Positions 7,085 through 15,356 of a stretch of 64,000 bases of DNA are shown piece after piece. The number at the start of each line of letters is the position of its first letter. The stretch's first letter is position 1. The stretch is from Novosphingobium sp. JCM 18896 (GTDB taxonomy: Bacteria; Pseudomonadota; Alphaproteobacteria; Sphingomonadales; Sphingomonadaceae), in NCBI RefSeq assembly GCF_025938095.1, contig NZ_JAPCZF010000003.1:434001-498000 (forward strand), in the 5' to 3' direction. The notes beneath the pieces are model-generated. The model did not search any database, was not told where the DNA came from, and saw only the letters and a list, made by a program, of their open reading frames with translations. The position numbers and the translations under genes are program-made.

Positions 7085-8428
7085 ATGGCATTCGATCTCA
7101 GCCGTCGCACCGCACTCAGGGGCATGATGAACGGCGCTGCCGTCGCCGTTGGCGTGCCGCTGCTAGATGCCTTCCTCGACGGCAACGGCACGGCCCTGGC
7201 CGCCACCGGCGCGCAGGTGCCGGTGCGCTTCGGTACCTGGTTCTGGGGGCTTGGGGTCAATCCCAGCCGCTGGTTCCCCGATACCGCAGGCGCCAATTAC
7301 GAGCTCAAGCCCGAACTCGCGCCGATCAAGGACTATCAGGCGAAGATCAGCGTGCTCGGCAATTTCAACGTCATTCTCGATGGCGCGCCGAACCTGCCGC
7401 ACGTCAGCGGCGGCCCGGCGATCCGCACCGGCCGCGCGCTGACCGCCGAGCGTGGCCTGCCCGGCGAGAGCTTCGACGTGACGATCGGCGACCAGATCGG
7501 CACGCGCACGCGCTTCCGTTCGCTCGACGCCTCGGCGATCGGCGATCCGCGCAATTCGCTGTCGGGCCGTGGCGGCGGCAATCTCAACCCGTCGGAGACC
7601 TCGGCCGCGGCGCTCTACACGCGCATCTTCGGCCCGGGCTTCAAGGATCCCAACAGCGCCACCTTCACCCCCGATCCGCAGGTCATGGCGCGGCGCTCGG
7701 TGCTGTCGGGCGTGACCGAGCAGCGCCAGGCGCTCGAAGCCGCGGTCGGCGCGGCCGACAAGCAGAAGCTCGACCAGTATTTCACCTCGCTGCGGCAGCT
7801 CGAGAAGCGTCTCGACGTCGAGCTGACCAAGCCCGAGCCGCTGCAAGCCTGTGTCGTGCCCGGCGCCAAGCCGCCCGAGATGAACGCGAGCGGCGACATC
7901 GAGGCGGTGATGAAGAACCACGAGATGATGGCCGACATGATGGTCATGGCGCTGGCCTGTGATCAGACACGCGTGTTCAACATGATGTTCAACAACGGCG
8001 CCTCGGCGCTGACGCGGATCGGCTCGACGATCACGCACCATCAGCTGACTCACGAGGAAGTGCTCGACAACCGCCTCGGCTATCAGCCCAACGCCACCTA
8101 CTTCCTCACCAGGATCATGGACGCCTGGGTCTATTTCATCGCCGCGCTCGACAAGGTGCAGGAGGGCGACCGCACCCTGCTCGACAACACGCTGATCCTT
8201 GCGCACTCGGAAACCGAGTTCGCCAAGTTCCACACGATCGACAATATCCCGATGATGCTCGCCGGCCGTGCCGGTGGCCGCGTCAAGTCGGGTATCTACG
8301 TCGACGGTGCCGGCACCCCGGTCAGCCGCGTCGGCCTCACGCTCCAGCAGGTCATGGGCGTCTCGATCGACAAGTGGGGCTCCAAGTCCATGGAAACCAA
8401 CAAGACCATCGGCGAACTGATCGCCTGA
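7085..8428 (+). CDS. DUF1552 protein, Tat-exported
   Basis: 447 residues starting with a twin-arginine signal (SRRTALRGM, Arg 6-7) and a hydrophobic segment ending around ALAATGAQ, which predicts export in folded form. The body carries DUF1552 features: FGTWFWGLGVNPSRWFP, KISVLGNFNV, the MKNHEMMADMMVMALACDQTRVF helix and LDNTLILAHSETEFAKFH. DUF1552 proteins are almost always encoded next to DUF1592 proteins, as here (23 bp gap), and are distantly like sulfatase/DUF1501 folds. The reaction is unknown; Tat export suggests a bound metal or cofactor. Confidence 0.85.
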   Translation: MAFDLSRRTALRGMMNGAAVAVGVPLLDAFLDGNGTALAATGAQVPVRFGTWFWGLGVNPSRWFPDTAGANYELKPELAPIKDYQAKISVLGNFNVILDGAPNLPHVSGGPAIRTGRALTAERGLPGESFDVTIGDQIGTRTRFRSLDASAIGDPRNSLSGRGGGNLNPSETSAAALYTRIFGPGFKDPNSATFTPDPQVMARRSVLSGVTEQRQALEAAVGAADKQKLDQYFTSLRQLEKRLDVELTKPEPLQACVVPGAKPPEMNASGDIEAVMKNHEMMADMMVMALACDQTRVFNMMFNNGASALTRIGSTITHHQLTHEEVLDNRLGYQPNATYFLTRIMDAWVYFIAALDKVQEGDRTLLDNTLILAHSETEFAKFHTIDNIPMMLAGRAGGRVKSGIYVDGAGTPVSRVGLTLQQVMGVSIDKWGSKSMETNKTIGELIA

Positions 8429-8504
8429 AAACAGGCTCCTGGCCGCTTCGCTTCCGCGACGATGCGCGATAGGATCGGTCTGCGGAGCGAATGAGGGAGT
8501 TGCT

Positions 8505-9158
8505 GTGAAAGTCTGGGATCTACCGACGCGTCTGTTCCACTGGTCCATCGTCCTGCTGGTCGGCTTCTCCTGGTGGAGCGCCGAGACCGGGCAGATGGAC
8601 TGGCACTACAAGTCCGGTCTGACCGCGCTGATCCTGCTGGTGTTCCGCATCCTCTGGGGTTTCGTCGGCGGCAGCACCGCGCGCTTCGCCCAGTTCCTGA
8701 AATCGCCGATGGCCGCCGCCGCCTATCTGCGCCGGCCCAAGGACGCGCCGAAGCAGGGCGGCCACAATCCGCTCGGCGGCTATAGCGTGATCGCGATGCT
8801 GCTGGCCTTGATCGTCCAGGTCGGCACCGGACTTTTCGCGGTCGACATCGACGGCATCGAATCCGGGCCGCTCTCCTATCTCGTCGACTTCGATCAGGGG
8901 CGTGTCGCGGCAGAGGTGCACCACTTGGCCTTCACCGTCGTACAGATTCTCGTCGTGCTCCACCTCGTCGCGATCGCCTATTACCGGCTGCGTGGGCGCC
9001 GGCTGATCGTGCCGATGATTACCGGGCGCGACCGCCAGCTCACCTCCGGTGCAGAGGTGCTGACCGGCGGCGGCGCCTTGCGCGCCGTGATCGTCCTGGC
9101 GATCGCGCTCGGCCTGGGCTGGTGGGTCAGCCTCGGCGCGCCGCTAGGCGGGAGCTAG
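8505..9158 (+). CDS. Membrane cytochrome b (b561 / CybH-like)
   Basis: 217 residues with four to five transmembrane helices. The start VWDLPTRLFHWSIVLLV is the hallmark of the cytochrome b561/b6 domain of quinol-linked electron transfer. Histidines able to bind two haems b are in FHW, DWHYKSG, VHHLAF and VLHLVAIAYY. The start is a GTG at 8505 behind GAGGGAG. Such proteins pass electrons between the quinone pool and periplasmic c-type proteins, so the cytochrome c' or the CSGCH lipoprotein of this cluster are possible partners (inference). Its 3' end overlaps the convergent PepSY gene by 15 bp. Confidence 0.85.
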   Translation: MKVWDLPTRLFHWSIVLLVGFSWWSAETGQMDWHYKSGLTALILLVFRILWGFVGGSTARFAQFLKSPMAAAAYLRRPKDAPKQGGHNPLGGYSVIAMLLALIVQVGTGLFAVDIDGIESGPLSYLVDFDQGRVAAEVHHLAFTVVQILVVLHLVAIAYYRLRGRRLIVPMITGRDRQLTSGAEVLTGGGALRAVIVLAIALGLGWWVSLGAPLGGS

Positions 9159-10568
9159 TCCCAGCCAGCGCGAGGCCGCCGGGATCCGGCTGAGGATCAG
9201 GCGTTCGGTCAGCAGGATCGCGATGAGCGACAGCGCGAGCATCGGCAGCAGCGTCGCGAGCGCCAGGACGATCGCGACGATCCCACGGATGCGCGCGGGC
9301 AGCGGCGGTAGCGGCGGCGCGCCGAGGCCACGCTCGGGCTTGCGCCGACGCCACAAGACGAAGCCGCTGACTGCCAGTGTCATCAGCATGAGCGCGGTCA
9401 GCACGCCGATCAGCTGGTTGACCCAGCCGAACAGCTGGCCTTCGTGCCAGGCCACGCCATAGCCGACCACGCGGTCGATCGCGTGCTTGTCGGCAAAGGT
9501 CTCGCGCGAGACTTCCTTGCCGGTCATCGTGTCGTAGGTCAGCGATACGCGTTGCGGGCGGTTCTGCGTGTCCGAGCGGACCGACCAGTTCGCGCTCGCC
9601 GCTGCGCCGAAGCGGCCGCTGGCGCCGGGCGGGCTCACGATCACCGGGAAGGGCAGGTGCTCACTTTCCGCGCGCACGACGATCTCGTTGAGCGTGACCG
9701 GCGCCATGCCGTGCATCGTGTGATCGTGCGTCATGCCCGGCATGGGCGGCATCGGCATGGGCATCGACTGGCCGGCGTCAGCAGCCATCATCGCCGCGTG
9801 GTCGTGGCCGGCATGCTCGTCGGCCGCAGCTTCGGCGGGCTGGCCACCGATCGTCCAGTCCTGCTTGCCTTTGACCCAGCCGAATTCGCCGCGCACGGTC
9901 TTGAACGCGCTGCCCCAGACCCCGGCCCAAGGCAGGCCGGTGACGAGCAGCACGAGTGCGAGGCCCGCCACCCAGAAGCCCGTCACCGCATGCAGGTCGC
10001 GCCAGAACGCGCGCTTGCCCGAGGCGAGTCGCGGCCAGACCACGCCGGCAAGTCCGGTTCCTTGCGGCCACCACAGGTAGAGCCCGGTCAGGATCATCAC
10101 GATCGCCCAGCTTGCTGCCAGCTCGACGATCCAGCTTCCGCGCGGGCCGATCAGCAGTTCGCCATGGATGTCGTGGGCGATCTGCATGATCCGCGCGTCG
10201 GGATCGAGCACGCCGACGACCTTGCCCTGCGGCGAGACGAAGACGTCGCGCATGCCCCGGTCGCCGGCCAGCGAGACGTGGACCAGCGCAGCGTCGCCCA
10301 AGGTCTCGGGCAGGCGATAGGAATGGAACGTGGCGCCGGGCAGGGCGCGCGTGGCCGCTGCCACCTGGGCATCGGCGGCGACCAGCGCCGTGGTAGCAAA
10401 ACCGCGATAGTCGCGTTCCTCCCAGCGCTCGACCTGCGGTTTGAACAGATAGACCGCGCCGGTCAGTGCCAGGATCAGCACCATCGGCACGACGAACAGC
10501 CCGGCGTAGAAATGCCAGCGCCAGATCGTGCGGTAGAGTCCCATGCGATCTTGTGACGTCCGGTCCAT
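9144..10568 (-). CDS. PepSY-associated TM protein with Met/His-rich insert
   Basis: 474 residues of the PepSY_TM family, inner-membrane proteins usually linked to TonB-dependent metal or siderophore uptake, some acting as ferric reductases. Helices lie at about 21-42, 148-168, 195-215, 395-415 and 435-460. WRWHFYAGLF near the start, HDIHGELL and WRDLHAVTGFW provide family histidines that may bind haem. Residues 251-288 form a loop with EHAGHDHAAMM, MPMPMPPMPGM and HDHTMHGM, a metal-binding composition typical of copper-handling proteins. The ATG at 10568 lies 2 bp after the stop of the TonB receptor gene, so the two share a transcript. Confidence 0.85.
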   Translation of the reverse strand: MDRTSQDRMGLYRTIWRWHFYAGLFVVPMVLILALTGAVYLFKPQVERWEERDYRGFATTALVAADAQVAAATRALPGATFHSYRLPETLGDAALVHVSLAGDRGMRDVFVSPQGKVVGVLDPDARIMQIAHDIHGELLIGPRGSWIVELAASWAIVMILTGLYLWWPQGTGLAGVVWPRLASGKRAFWRDLHAVTGFWVAGLALVLLVTGLPWAGVWGSAFKTVRGEFGWVKGKQDWTIGGQPAEAAADEHAGHDHAAMMAADAGQSMPMPMPPMPGMTHDHTMHGMAPVTLNEIVVRAESEHLPFPVIVSPPGASGRFGAAASANWSVRSDTQNRPQRVSLTYDTMTGKEVSRETFADKHAIDRVVGYGVAWHEGQLFGWVNQLIGVLTALMLMTLAVSGFVLWRRRKPERGLGAPPLPPLPARIRGIVAIVLALATLLPMLALSLIAILLTERLILSRIPAASRWLGLAPA

Positions 10569-10570
10569 GG

Positions 10571-12919
10571 TTACAGCCTCCAGCCGGCTTCGACCAGGAA
10601 GGTCCGCTGCGGGTAGGGGTGGAACACCCATGCCCGGTCGTTGGTCAGGTTGTCCACGCCTGCCGACAGCCGAAGCTGATCGGTCAGCTTCCAGTTGACC
10701 CGCAGATCGAGCGCGAACAGCTCCGAGGTGAAGCCATAGGTGTCGCCGCGCTGCAGCCCGAACAGATCGGTGTTGGGGCGGCTGGCATAGCGCATGCCGA
10801 GCGAGGCCTCGACCGCCGGGGTCACGTCGTAGCGCAGGTTGGCATTGATCCTCCACTTGGGGATGCGCGGGAACTGCACGCCTTCGGCGGTGGGGTTCGA
10901 TGCGTTCCTGATCGTCTTGGAATCGATGTAGGCGGCGTTGGCGTCGATCGCCATGCCCGGCAGCGGCCAGTCCTTGGTCTGGGCGATCAGCTCGAAACCG
11001 AATTGCCGGGTCAGGTCGATGTTCTTGTAGGTGGAGCTCGAAATCCCGTTCTGGTTGAAGCCGTAGAACTGGAAGATCGTGTTCTTCACCCGCTGCCAGA
11101 AGGCCGATCCCGTCAGCTTGATCGGGCCGAAGTCATGCGCGATCAGGAGGTTGGCGTCCTTGCTGCGCTCGGGCTTCAGGTTGATGTCGAAGCTGTTGGC
11201 ATTGAACGTGCCGTCGCCGTTGAGGCTGCCCTGGAACAGTTCGCCGACGGTCGGATAGCGCGTCGCCATGGCCAGGCTGAGCTGGATCTGGGTCGCCGCA
11301 TCGATCCGGTATTCGAACGAAAGGCTGGGATCGACCGAATCCGCCTGGCGCGCGGCATAGGTATTGCTCACCGGCGCGCTCGCGGTGTTCAGTCGGGTCA
11401 GCCCACCGTCATAGGCGCGCCAGTTGTCGTAGCGTGTGCCCAGGGTCACGGTCAGCGGATCGAACAGCAGCCGCGCCTCGGCCCAGGCCGAAAGCTGGCG
11501 CGACTTGCCGAAGGTGCGCGTCGAGAAAGCCTTGCCGGCGTCGCTCGTCCAGTTGGCCAGGGTGTAGCGCGTCTGATCGGTGCGATAGGCATTGCCGGTG
11601 AAGCCCAGCGCCAATTCGCGACGATCGGTCTTGTTCTCGATCGTCAGGTCGGCGGTCCACCAGCCCGTCGGCCCCTGCGAGGCCAGGGTGCCCGCGCCAT
11701 TGCTGCGGCCCGTGACATAGCCGTTAGAGGTGAAGCCGTCCGAACGTGCGATCTGGTAGGTCGAGACCGCGAGCCTTGCGGTCGTGTCTTCTGCGATCGG
11801 AGCGCCCAGCTTCGCGCCGGCGAGGAACTCGTCGCGCAGGGTCTTGGAGAAGACGGCGCCCGAGGCCGTGTAGGTCTGGCTGCCGATCGTGACGCGGCCT
11901 TCGCAGACCGTGTTGCCGGCGGCATCGCGCAGATAGCAATCGGGCGCCGTCTGGCGATCCTCGTTGTGCCAATAGGCGAAGAGGAACTGCCCCGTCACGG
12001 TGCCGTCGTCGTAGCCGAGCTTGAGCTTGGCCTGTGCCTGGGTGATCCGCGCGGGCGATTGCGCGGCGAAGATCGGATTGGTCGGCGATCCAGGTACGGC
12101 CGGCGTCGCCTGCGCGGGCTGGCCGGGCAAGGTCGGCGGCAGGTTGGCCAGGCCGGTGCCGGCGTTGATGGCCTCGACCTGATTGGGATCGATCACCCCT
12201 CCGGTCACCGCCGTGCCGGCCGCACCGGTCGTCGGCACCAGGCCGTACCACATCATCGGCTGGCCCTCGTTGCGGAAGAAACGCCCGGTCACGCGCAGCG
12301 AAAACGGCCCGTCCTTCTGCTTCCAGCCGAGGCCGGCCTCGCCCGAATAGCCGTAGTAGTCGTCCTTGGTGCCGAACTGGCGATAGGGCTGGACGAAGCC
12401 CTGGACGGTCGCGAAGGCCTCGGTCCGTTCGGGATCGCGCGTCGTGATGTTGACGATCCCGCCCATCGAATTGCCGACATAGCGCGACGAATAGGGACCG
12501 TAGACGATGTCGAACTGCTCGACCTCGCCGGGTCCGACCACGCCCCACTTGGGTGCGAAGCCAAAGGAGTTGCCGAGGAAGTTCGAGACGACGAAACCGT
12601 CGACCATCACCAAGGTTCGCGCGCTCTGCGTCGAATGGGTGCCGCGGAAGCCGGGCACGCCGTTGCTGTCGCCCGAATAGCGTTTGCGCACGAAGAAGTT
12701 GGGCGCGTACTTCATCAGGTCTTCGGTGTTGAAGGCGTTGACCGCCGCGAGTTGTTCGGCGCCGAGACTGACGGCCAGCCCGCGCGGGGCGATTTCGATC
12801 GGCTTGTCGGTCTGGCCGACCACGAGGATCGAATCCTGCGGTGCTTCGGCCGCCTCTTCGGCGAATGCGGGTGCGGCGATGGTAAGCGCCATGGCGAGCG
12901 CGAACAGCGAAGTCTTCAT
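10571..12919 (-). CDS. TonB-dependent outer-membrane receptor (metal/siderophore type)
   Basis: 782 residues with a signal peptide (MKTSLFALAMALTIAAPAFA), a possible TonB box in DSILVVGQ, a plug domain (LMKYAPNFFVRKRYSGDS, GFRGTHSTQSARTLVMVDG, IVYGPYSSRYVGNSMGGIVNITTRDP) and a 22-strand barrel ending in LVEAGWRL. The length is normal. It takes up a chelate at the outer membrane using TonB energy. The substrate is not certain: the PepSY gene directly downstream with its Met/His loop and the DUF2946-like gene upstream point to a metal, perhaps copper, while the divergent ABC importer would also fit a siderophore or corrinoid. Confidence 0.85.
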   Translation of the reverse strand: MKTSLFALAMALTIAAPAFAEEAAEAPQDSILVVGQTDKPIEIAPRGLAVSLGAEQLAAVNAFNTEDLMKYAPNFFVRKRYSGDSNGVPGFRGTHSTQSARTLVMVDGFVVSNFLGNSFGFAPKWGVVGPGEVEQFDIVYGPYSSRYVGNSMGGIVNITTRDPERTEAFATVQGFVQPYRQFGTKDDYYGYSGEAGLGWKQKDGPFSLRVTGRFFRNEGQPMMWYGLVPTTGAAGTAVTGGVIDPNQVEAINAGTGLANLPPTLPGQPAQATPAVPGSPTNPIFAAQSPARITQAQAKLKLGYDDGTVTGQFLFAYWHNEDRQTAPDCYLRDAAGNTVCEGRVTIGSQTYTASGAVFSKTLRDEFLAGAKLGAPIAEDTTARLAVSTYQIARSDGFTSNGYVTGRSNGAGTLASQGPTGWWTADLTIENKTDRRELALGFTGNAYRTDQTRYTLANWTSDAGKAFSTRTFGKSRQLSAWAEARLLFDPLTVTLGTRYDNWRAYDGGLTRLNTASAPVSNTYAARQADSVDPSLSFEYRIDAATQIQLSLAMATRYPTVGELFQGSLNGDGTFNANSFDINLKPERSKDANLLIAHDFGPIKLTGSAFWQRVKNTIFQFYGFNQNGISSSTYKNIDLTRQFGFELIAQTKDWPLPGMAIDANAAYIDSKTIRNASNPTAEGVQFPRIPKWRINANLRYDVTPAVEASLGMRYASRPNTDLFGLQRGDTYGFTSELFALDLRVNWKLTDQLRLSAGVDNLTNDRAWVFHPYPQRTFLVEAGWRL

Positions 12920-13012
12920 GGGTATCTCGTCCTGAACCTTGGTCCGCGGCGCAGGCGCGCGCGGCTATTGTCTGTCGGCAGGCCCCAGCCGTGGTAGGGC
13001 CTGATCGTGGGT

Positions 13013-13414
13013 TCAGACGAGTGCGGGTGGTCCGCGCAGCGGCGGCCGGGCAAAACGGCGGCGCTGCAGCGGCAGGGCCTGCGCGGGGACGAAGCCCAGC
13101 GCGAGGATGAAGGCCAGCGCCAGCGCCAGCAGGAGCGGATCGGCGCCGTTCAGCGCGGGGAAGCCCAGCGCGGCATAGGGGCAGGTCTCGGAGGCCTTGG
13201 CCTGCGTTTCCTTGTCGCCGTGCGAGGCGGGGACGACGATCTGCTTGGTCACCGTGCTGCCGCTGGCGTCGGCGCAGATCTCGACGGTCAGGACCTTGCC
13301 ATGCTGGCCGAGCATGTAGCCGGCCGGCACTGCGATCTTCATCGCCAGCGCGCAGACCACGATCATCGCCGCCAGAAGGCGGTGGCGATGGACGAGGGCG
13401 CGCAGGGCATGCAT
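13013..13414 (-). CDS. Small membrane protein, DUF2946-like
   Basis: 133 residues: a hydrophobic helix near the start (LLAAMIVVCALAMKIAVPAGYML), a periplasmic part with two cysteines (VEICADASG and ETCPYAALG), and a second helix (DPLLLALALAFILALGFVP) before a basic tail. This plan matches DUF2946 proteins, often found beside TonB receptors for copper or other metals. It is likely the first gene of the leftward unit with the TonB receptor and PepSY genes, although about 90 bp separate it from the receptor. The start at 13414 (MHALRA) was taken; an in-frame ATG at 13426 is possible. Confidence 0.6.
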   Translation of the reverse strand: MHALRALVHRHRLLAAMIVVCALAMKIAVPAGYMLGQHGKVLTVEICADASGSTVTKQIVVPASHGDKETQAKASETCPYAALGFPALNGADPLLLALALAFILALGFVPAQALPLQRRRFARPPLRGPPALV

Positions 13415-13441
13415 GGCGCCGCCCATAGTCGGCTTGTCGCA

Positions 13442-13500
13442 CTGCGGCAATACCGGTAACCGGCAGCCGCAGCGAGAATGCCGGACAGAGCCAGGGGGGA
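13442..13500 (+). promoter_or_regulatory. Structured leader with B12-box-like end (candidate corrinoid element)
   Basis: CTGCGGC (13442-13448) pairs with GCCGCAG (13466-13472), enclosing the palindrome CCGGTAACCGG. This is followed by AATGCCGGACAGAGCCAGG and then the GTG start of the transporter permease. The AGCCAGG stretch resembles the B12 box of cobalamin riboswitches, and the gene order (BtuC/BtuD-like) would fit. The element is shorter than a classical cobalamin riboswitch, so it may instead be a protein operator. Confidence 0.3.
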
Positions 13501-13502
13501 CC

Positions 13503-14519
13503 GTGAGCGCCGCGTCAATCGAAGTCCATCGCACTCGCCATCCGGCGCTGCTGCCGCTGCTGGTCGTGCTCGTGGTCGTTGCCGTCCTGGCTTCGCTGGG
13601 GCTCGGCGCCGTGCCGCTGGCCCCCGCGCGCATCGTCGCGGCGGCGATGGGCGAGGGCGATGCGATCACGCGGACAATCCTGTTCGAACTGCGCCTGCCG
13701 CGCGCACTGGTAGGCTTGATGGTCGGCGCCATGCTCGGGCTCGCGGGGGCCGTGCTGCAGGGCTATCTGCGCAATCCCCTGGCCGAGCCGTCGGTGCTCG
13801 GCGCCTCGAATTCGGCCGCACTCGGAGCGGTCGCGGCGATCTATTTCGGTTTTGCCGAATGGCATGCGGCGGCCTTGCCGGCGCTGGCGATCCTGACCGG
13901 GCTCGCCGCGCTGTTGCTGCTCTTCGCGCTCGCGGGGCGTTCGGAAAGCCCGCTGACCCTGATCCTCGCGGGCATCGCGGTCTCGACGCTCGCTGGCGCC
14001 GGGATCAGCCTGTCGCTCAATCTCTCGCCCAATCCCTTCGCGGCGATGGAGATCACCACCTGGCTGCTCGGCTCGATCGAGAACCGCTCGAGCCAGCATG
14101 TGCTGATCGCCTTGCCCTGCGTGGTCGCGGGTATCGCGCTGCTGCTGGTCGATGGTCGCGCGCTCGACGCGCTGGCGCTGGGCGAGGATGGCGCGCGTTC
14201 GCTGGGCTTCGATCTCGGCCGTGTGCGGCTGCGCGTCCTGCTCGGCGTCGCGATCGGCGTCGGCGGTGCGGTCGCGGTCTCGGGCTCGATCGGCTTCATC
14301 GGCCTGATCGTGCCGCATCTGGTCCGCCCGCTGACCGATCGCAGTCCTTCGTCGATCCTGATCCCCTCGATGCTCGGCGGCGCTGCGCTGCTGACCTTCG
14401 CCGACGTGCTGGTCCGGCTGATCCCTACCTCGAGCGAGCTCAAGCTCGGCGTCGTCACCGCCTTCCTCGGAGTGCCGGTCTTCCTTGTCCATCTTCTGCG
14501 GGAGCGGCGGCTATGGTGA
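13503..14519 (+). CDS. FecCD/BtuC-family ABC transporter permease
   Basis: 338 residues with about ten transmembrane helices, an inner-membrane permease for iron chelates, haem or cobalamin. Family marks are LRLPRALVGLMVGAMLGLAGAVLQGYLRNPLAEPSVLG and SGSIGFIGLIVPHLVRPLTD followed by LLTFADVLVR. The GTG at 13503 was chosen because AGGGGGGA lies immediately upstream. It overlaps the ATPase gene by 7 bp. No periplasmic binding-protein gene is present nearby, so that component is encoded elsewhere. The choice between iron-siderophore and cobalamin cannot be made from sequence alone. Confidence 0.88.
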   Translation: MSAASIEVHRTRHPALLPLLVVLVVVAVLASLGLGAVPLAPARIVAAAMGEGDAITRTILFELRLPRALVGLMVGAMLGLAGAVLQGYLRNPLAEPSVLGASNSAALGAVAAIYFGFAEWHAAALPALAILTGLAALLLLFALAGRSESPLTLILAGIAVSTLAGAGISLSLNLSPNPFAAMEITTWLLGSIENRSSQHVLIALPCVVAGIALLLVDGRALDALALGEDGARSLGFDLGRVRLRVLLGVAIGVGGAVAVSGSIGFIGLIVPHLVRPLTDRSPSSILIPSMLGGAALLTFADVLVRLIPTSSELKLGVVTAFLGVPVFLVHLLRERRLW

Positions 14520-15289
14520 CGGTCAGCGTCGAAGGCCTGTCGGTCGCGCTCGGCCGGCGCGAGGTGGTCAGTGCGGTCAGCGCGCGGTTCCACGGCGGCG
14601 AACTCGTGGGCATCATCGGCCCGAACGGCGCGGGCAAGTCCACCCTCGTTCGCGCGATGCTCGGGCTCGTGCCGGCGCAGACGGGCAGCGTCTCGATCGA
14701 CGGCGTCGCGGTCGGCCGGATGGCGGCGCGCGATCGCGCGCGGACGCTGGCCTATCTGCCCCAAGGTCAGACCTTGCACTGGCCGCTTGACGTCGAGCGG
14801 CTGGTCTCGCTGGGGCGGTTGCCGCATCTCGCGCCTTTGTCGCGGATCGGCGCCGACGACCGCGCCGCCGTGGCCGAGGCGATGGCGCGTGCCGATGTCG
14901 GCCATCTCGCGCACCGGATCGCGACGGAGCTGTCGGGCGGTGAGCGCGCGCGCGTCATGCTGGCGCGCGCACTGGCGGTCGGCGCGCAGGGTCTCGTGGT
15001 CGACGAGCCGCTGGCCGCGCTCGATCCCGGGCACCAGATCGACGTCATGGAACTGCTCGCGCGCGAGGCACACGCCGGCGCGCTGGTGGTGACCGTGCTC
15101 CACGACCTGACCATGGCCGCGCGCTATTGCGACCGGCTGATCCTGATGGACCAGGGCTGCGTCGTGGCCGAAGGCGCGCCGGCCGCGGTGCTGACCGCGG
15201 AAACTCTGCGAGGGGTCTACGGCATAAGCGCCAAGGTCGACCTTTCGGGCACGGCGCCGATGGTCGTGCCGCTGGAGCGCATTCGCTAA
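14513..15289 (+). CDS. FecE/BtuD-family ABC transporter ATP-binding protein
   Basis: 258 residues, the cytoplasmic ATPase partner of the preceding permease. Walker A is GPNGAGKST (about residues 36-44), the Q-loop is LPQGQ, the signature is LSGGERARVMLARAL, Walker B is GLVVDEPLAALDPGH, and the switch His is in VLHDLTMAARYCD. The length is normal. The ATG at 14513 lies inside the end of the permease gene, indicating translational coupling; GTG at 14516 is an alternative. Confidence 0.9.
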   Translation: MVTVSVEGLSVALGRREVVSAVSARFHGGELVGIIGPNGAGKSTLVRAMLGLVPAQTGSVSIDGVAVGRMAARDRARTLAYLPQGQTLHWPLDVERLVSLGRLPHLAPLSRIGADDRAAVAEAMARADVGHLAHRIATELSGGERARVMLARALAVGAQGLVVDEPLAALDPGHQIDVMELLAREAHAGALVVTVLHDLTMAARYCDRLILMDQGCVVAEGAPAAVLTAETLRGVYGISAKVDLSGTAPMVVPLERIR

Positions 15290-15356
15290 GTCAGCTCCGG
15301 CTTTACCAAGGAATGAACCGCGGTTATTGCAATATAGAATCTGCAAGGAACCGCTC

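Noticed and set aside
10466..12997. Long + strand frame opposite the TonB receptor
   Set aside because: Shadow of the receptor gene; no protein family features.
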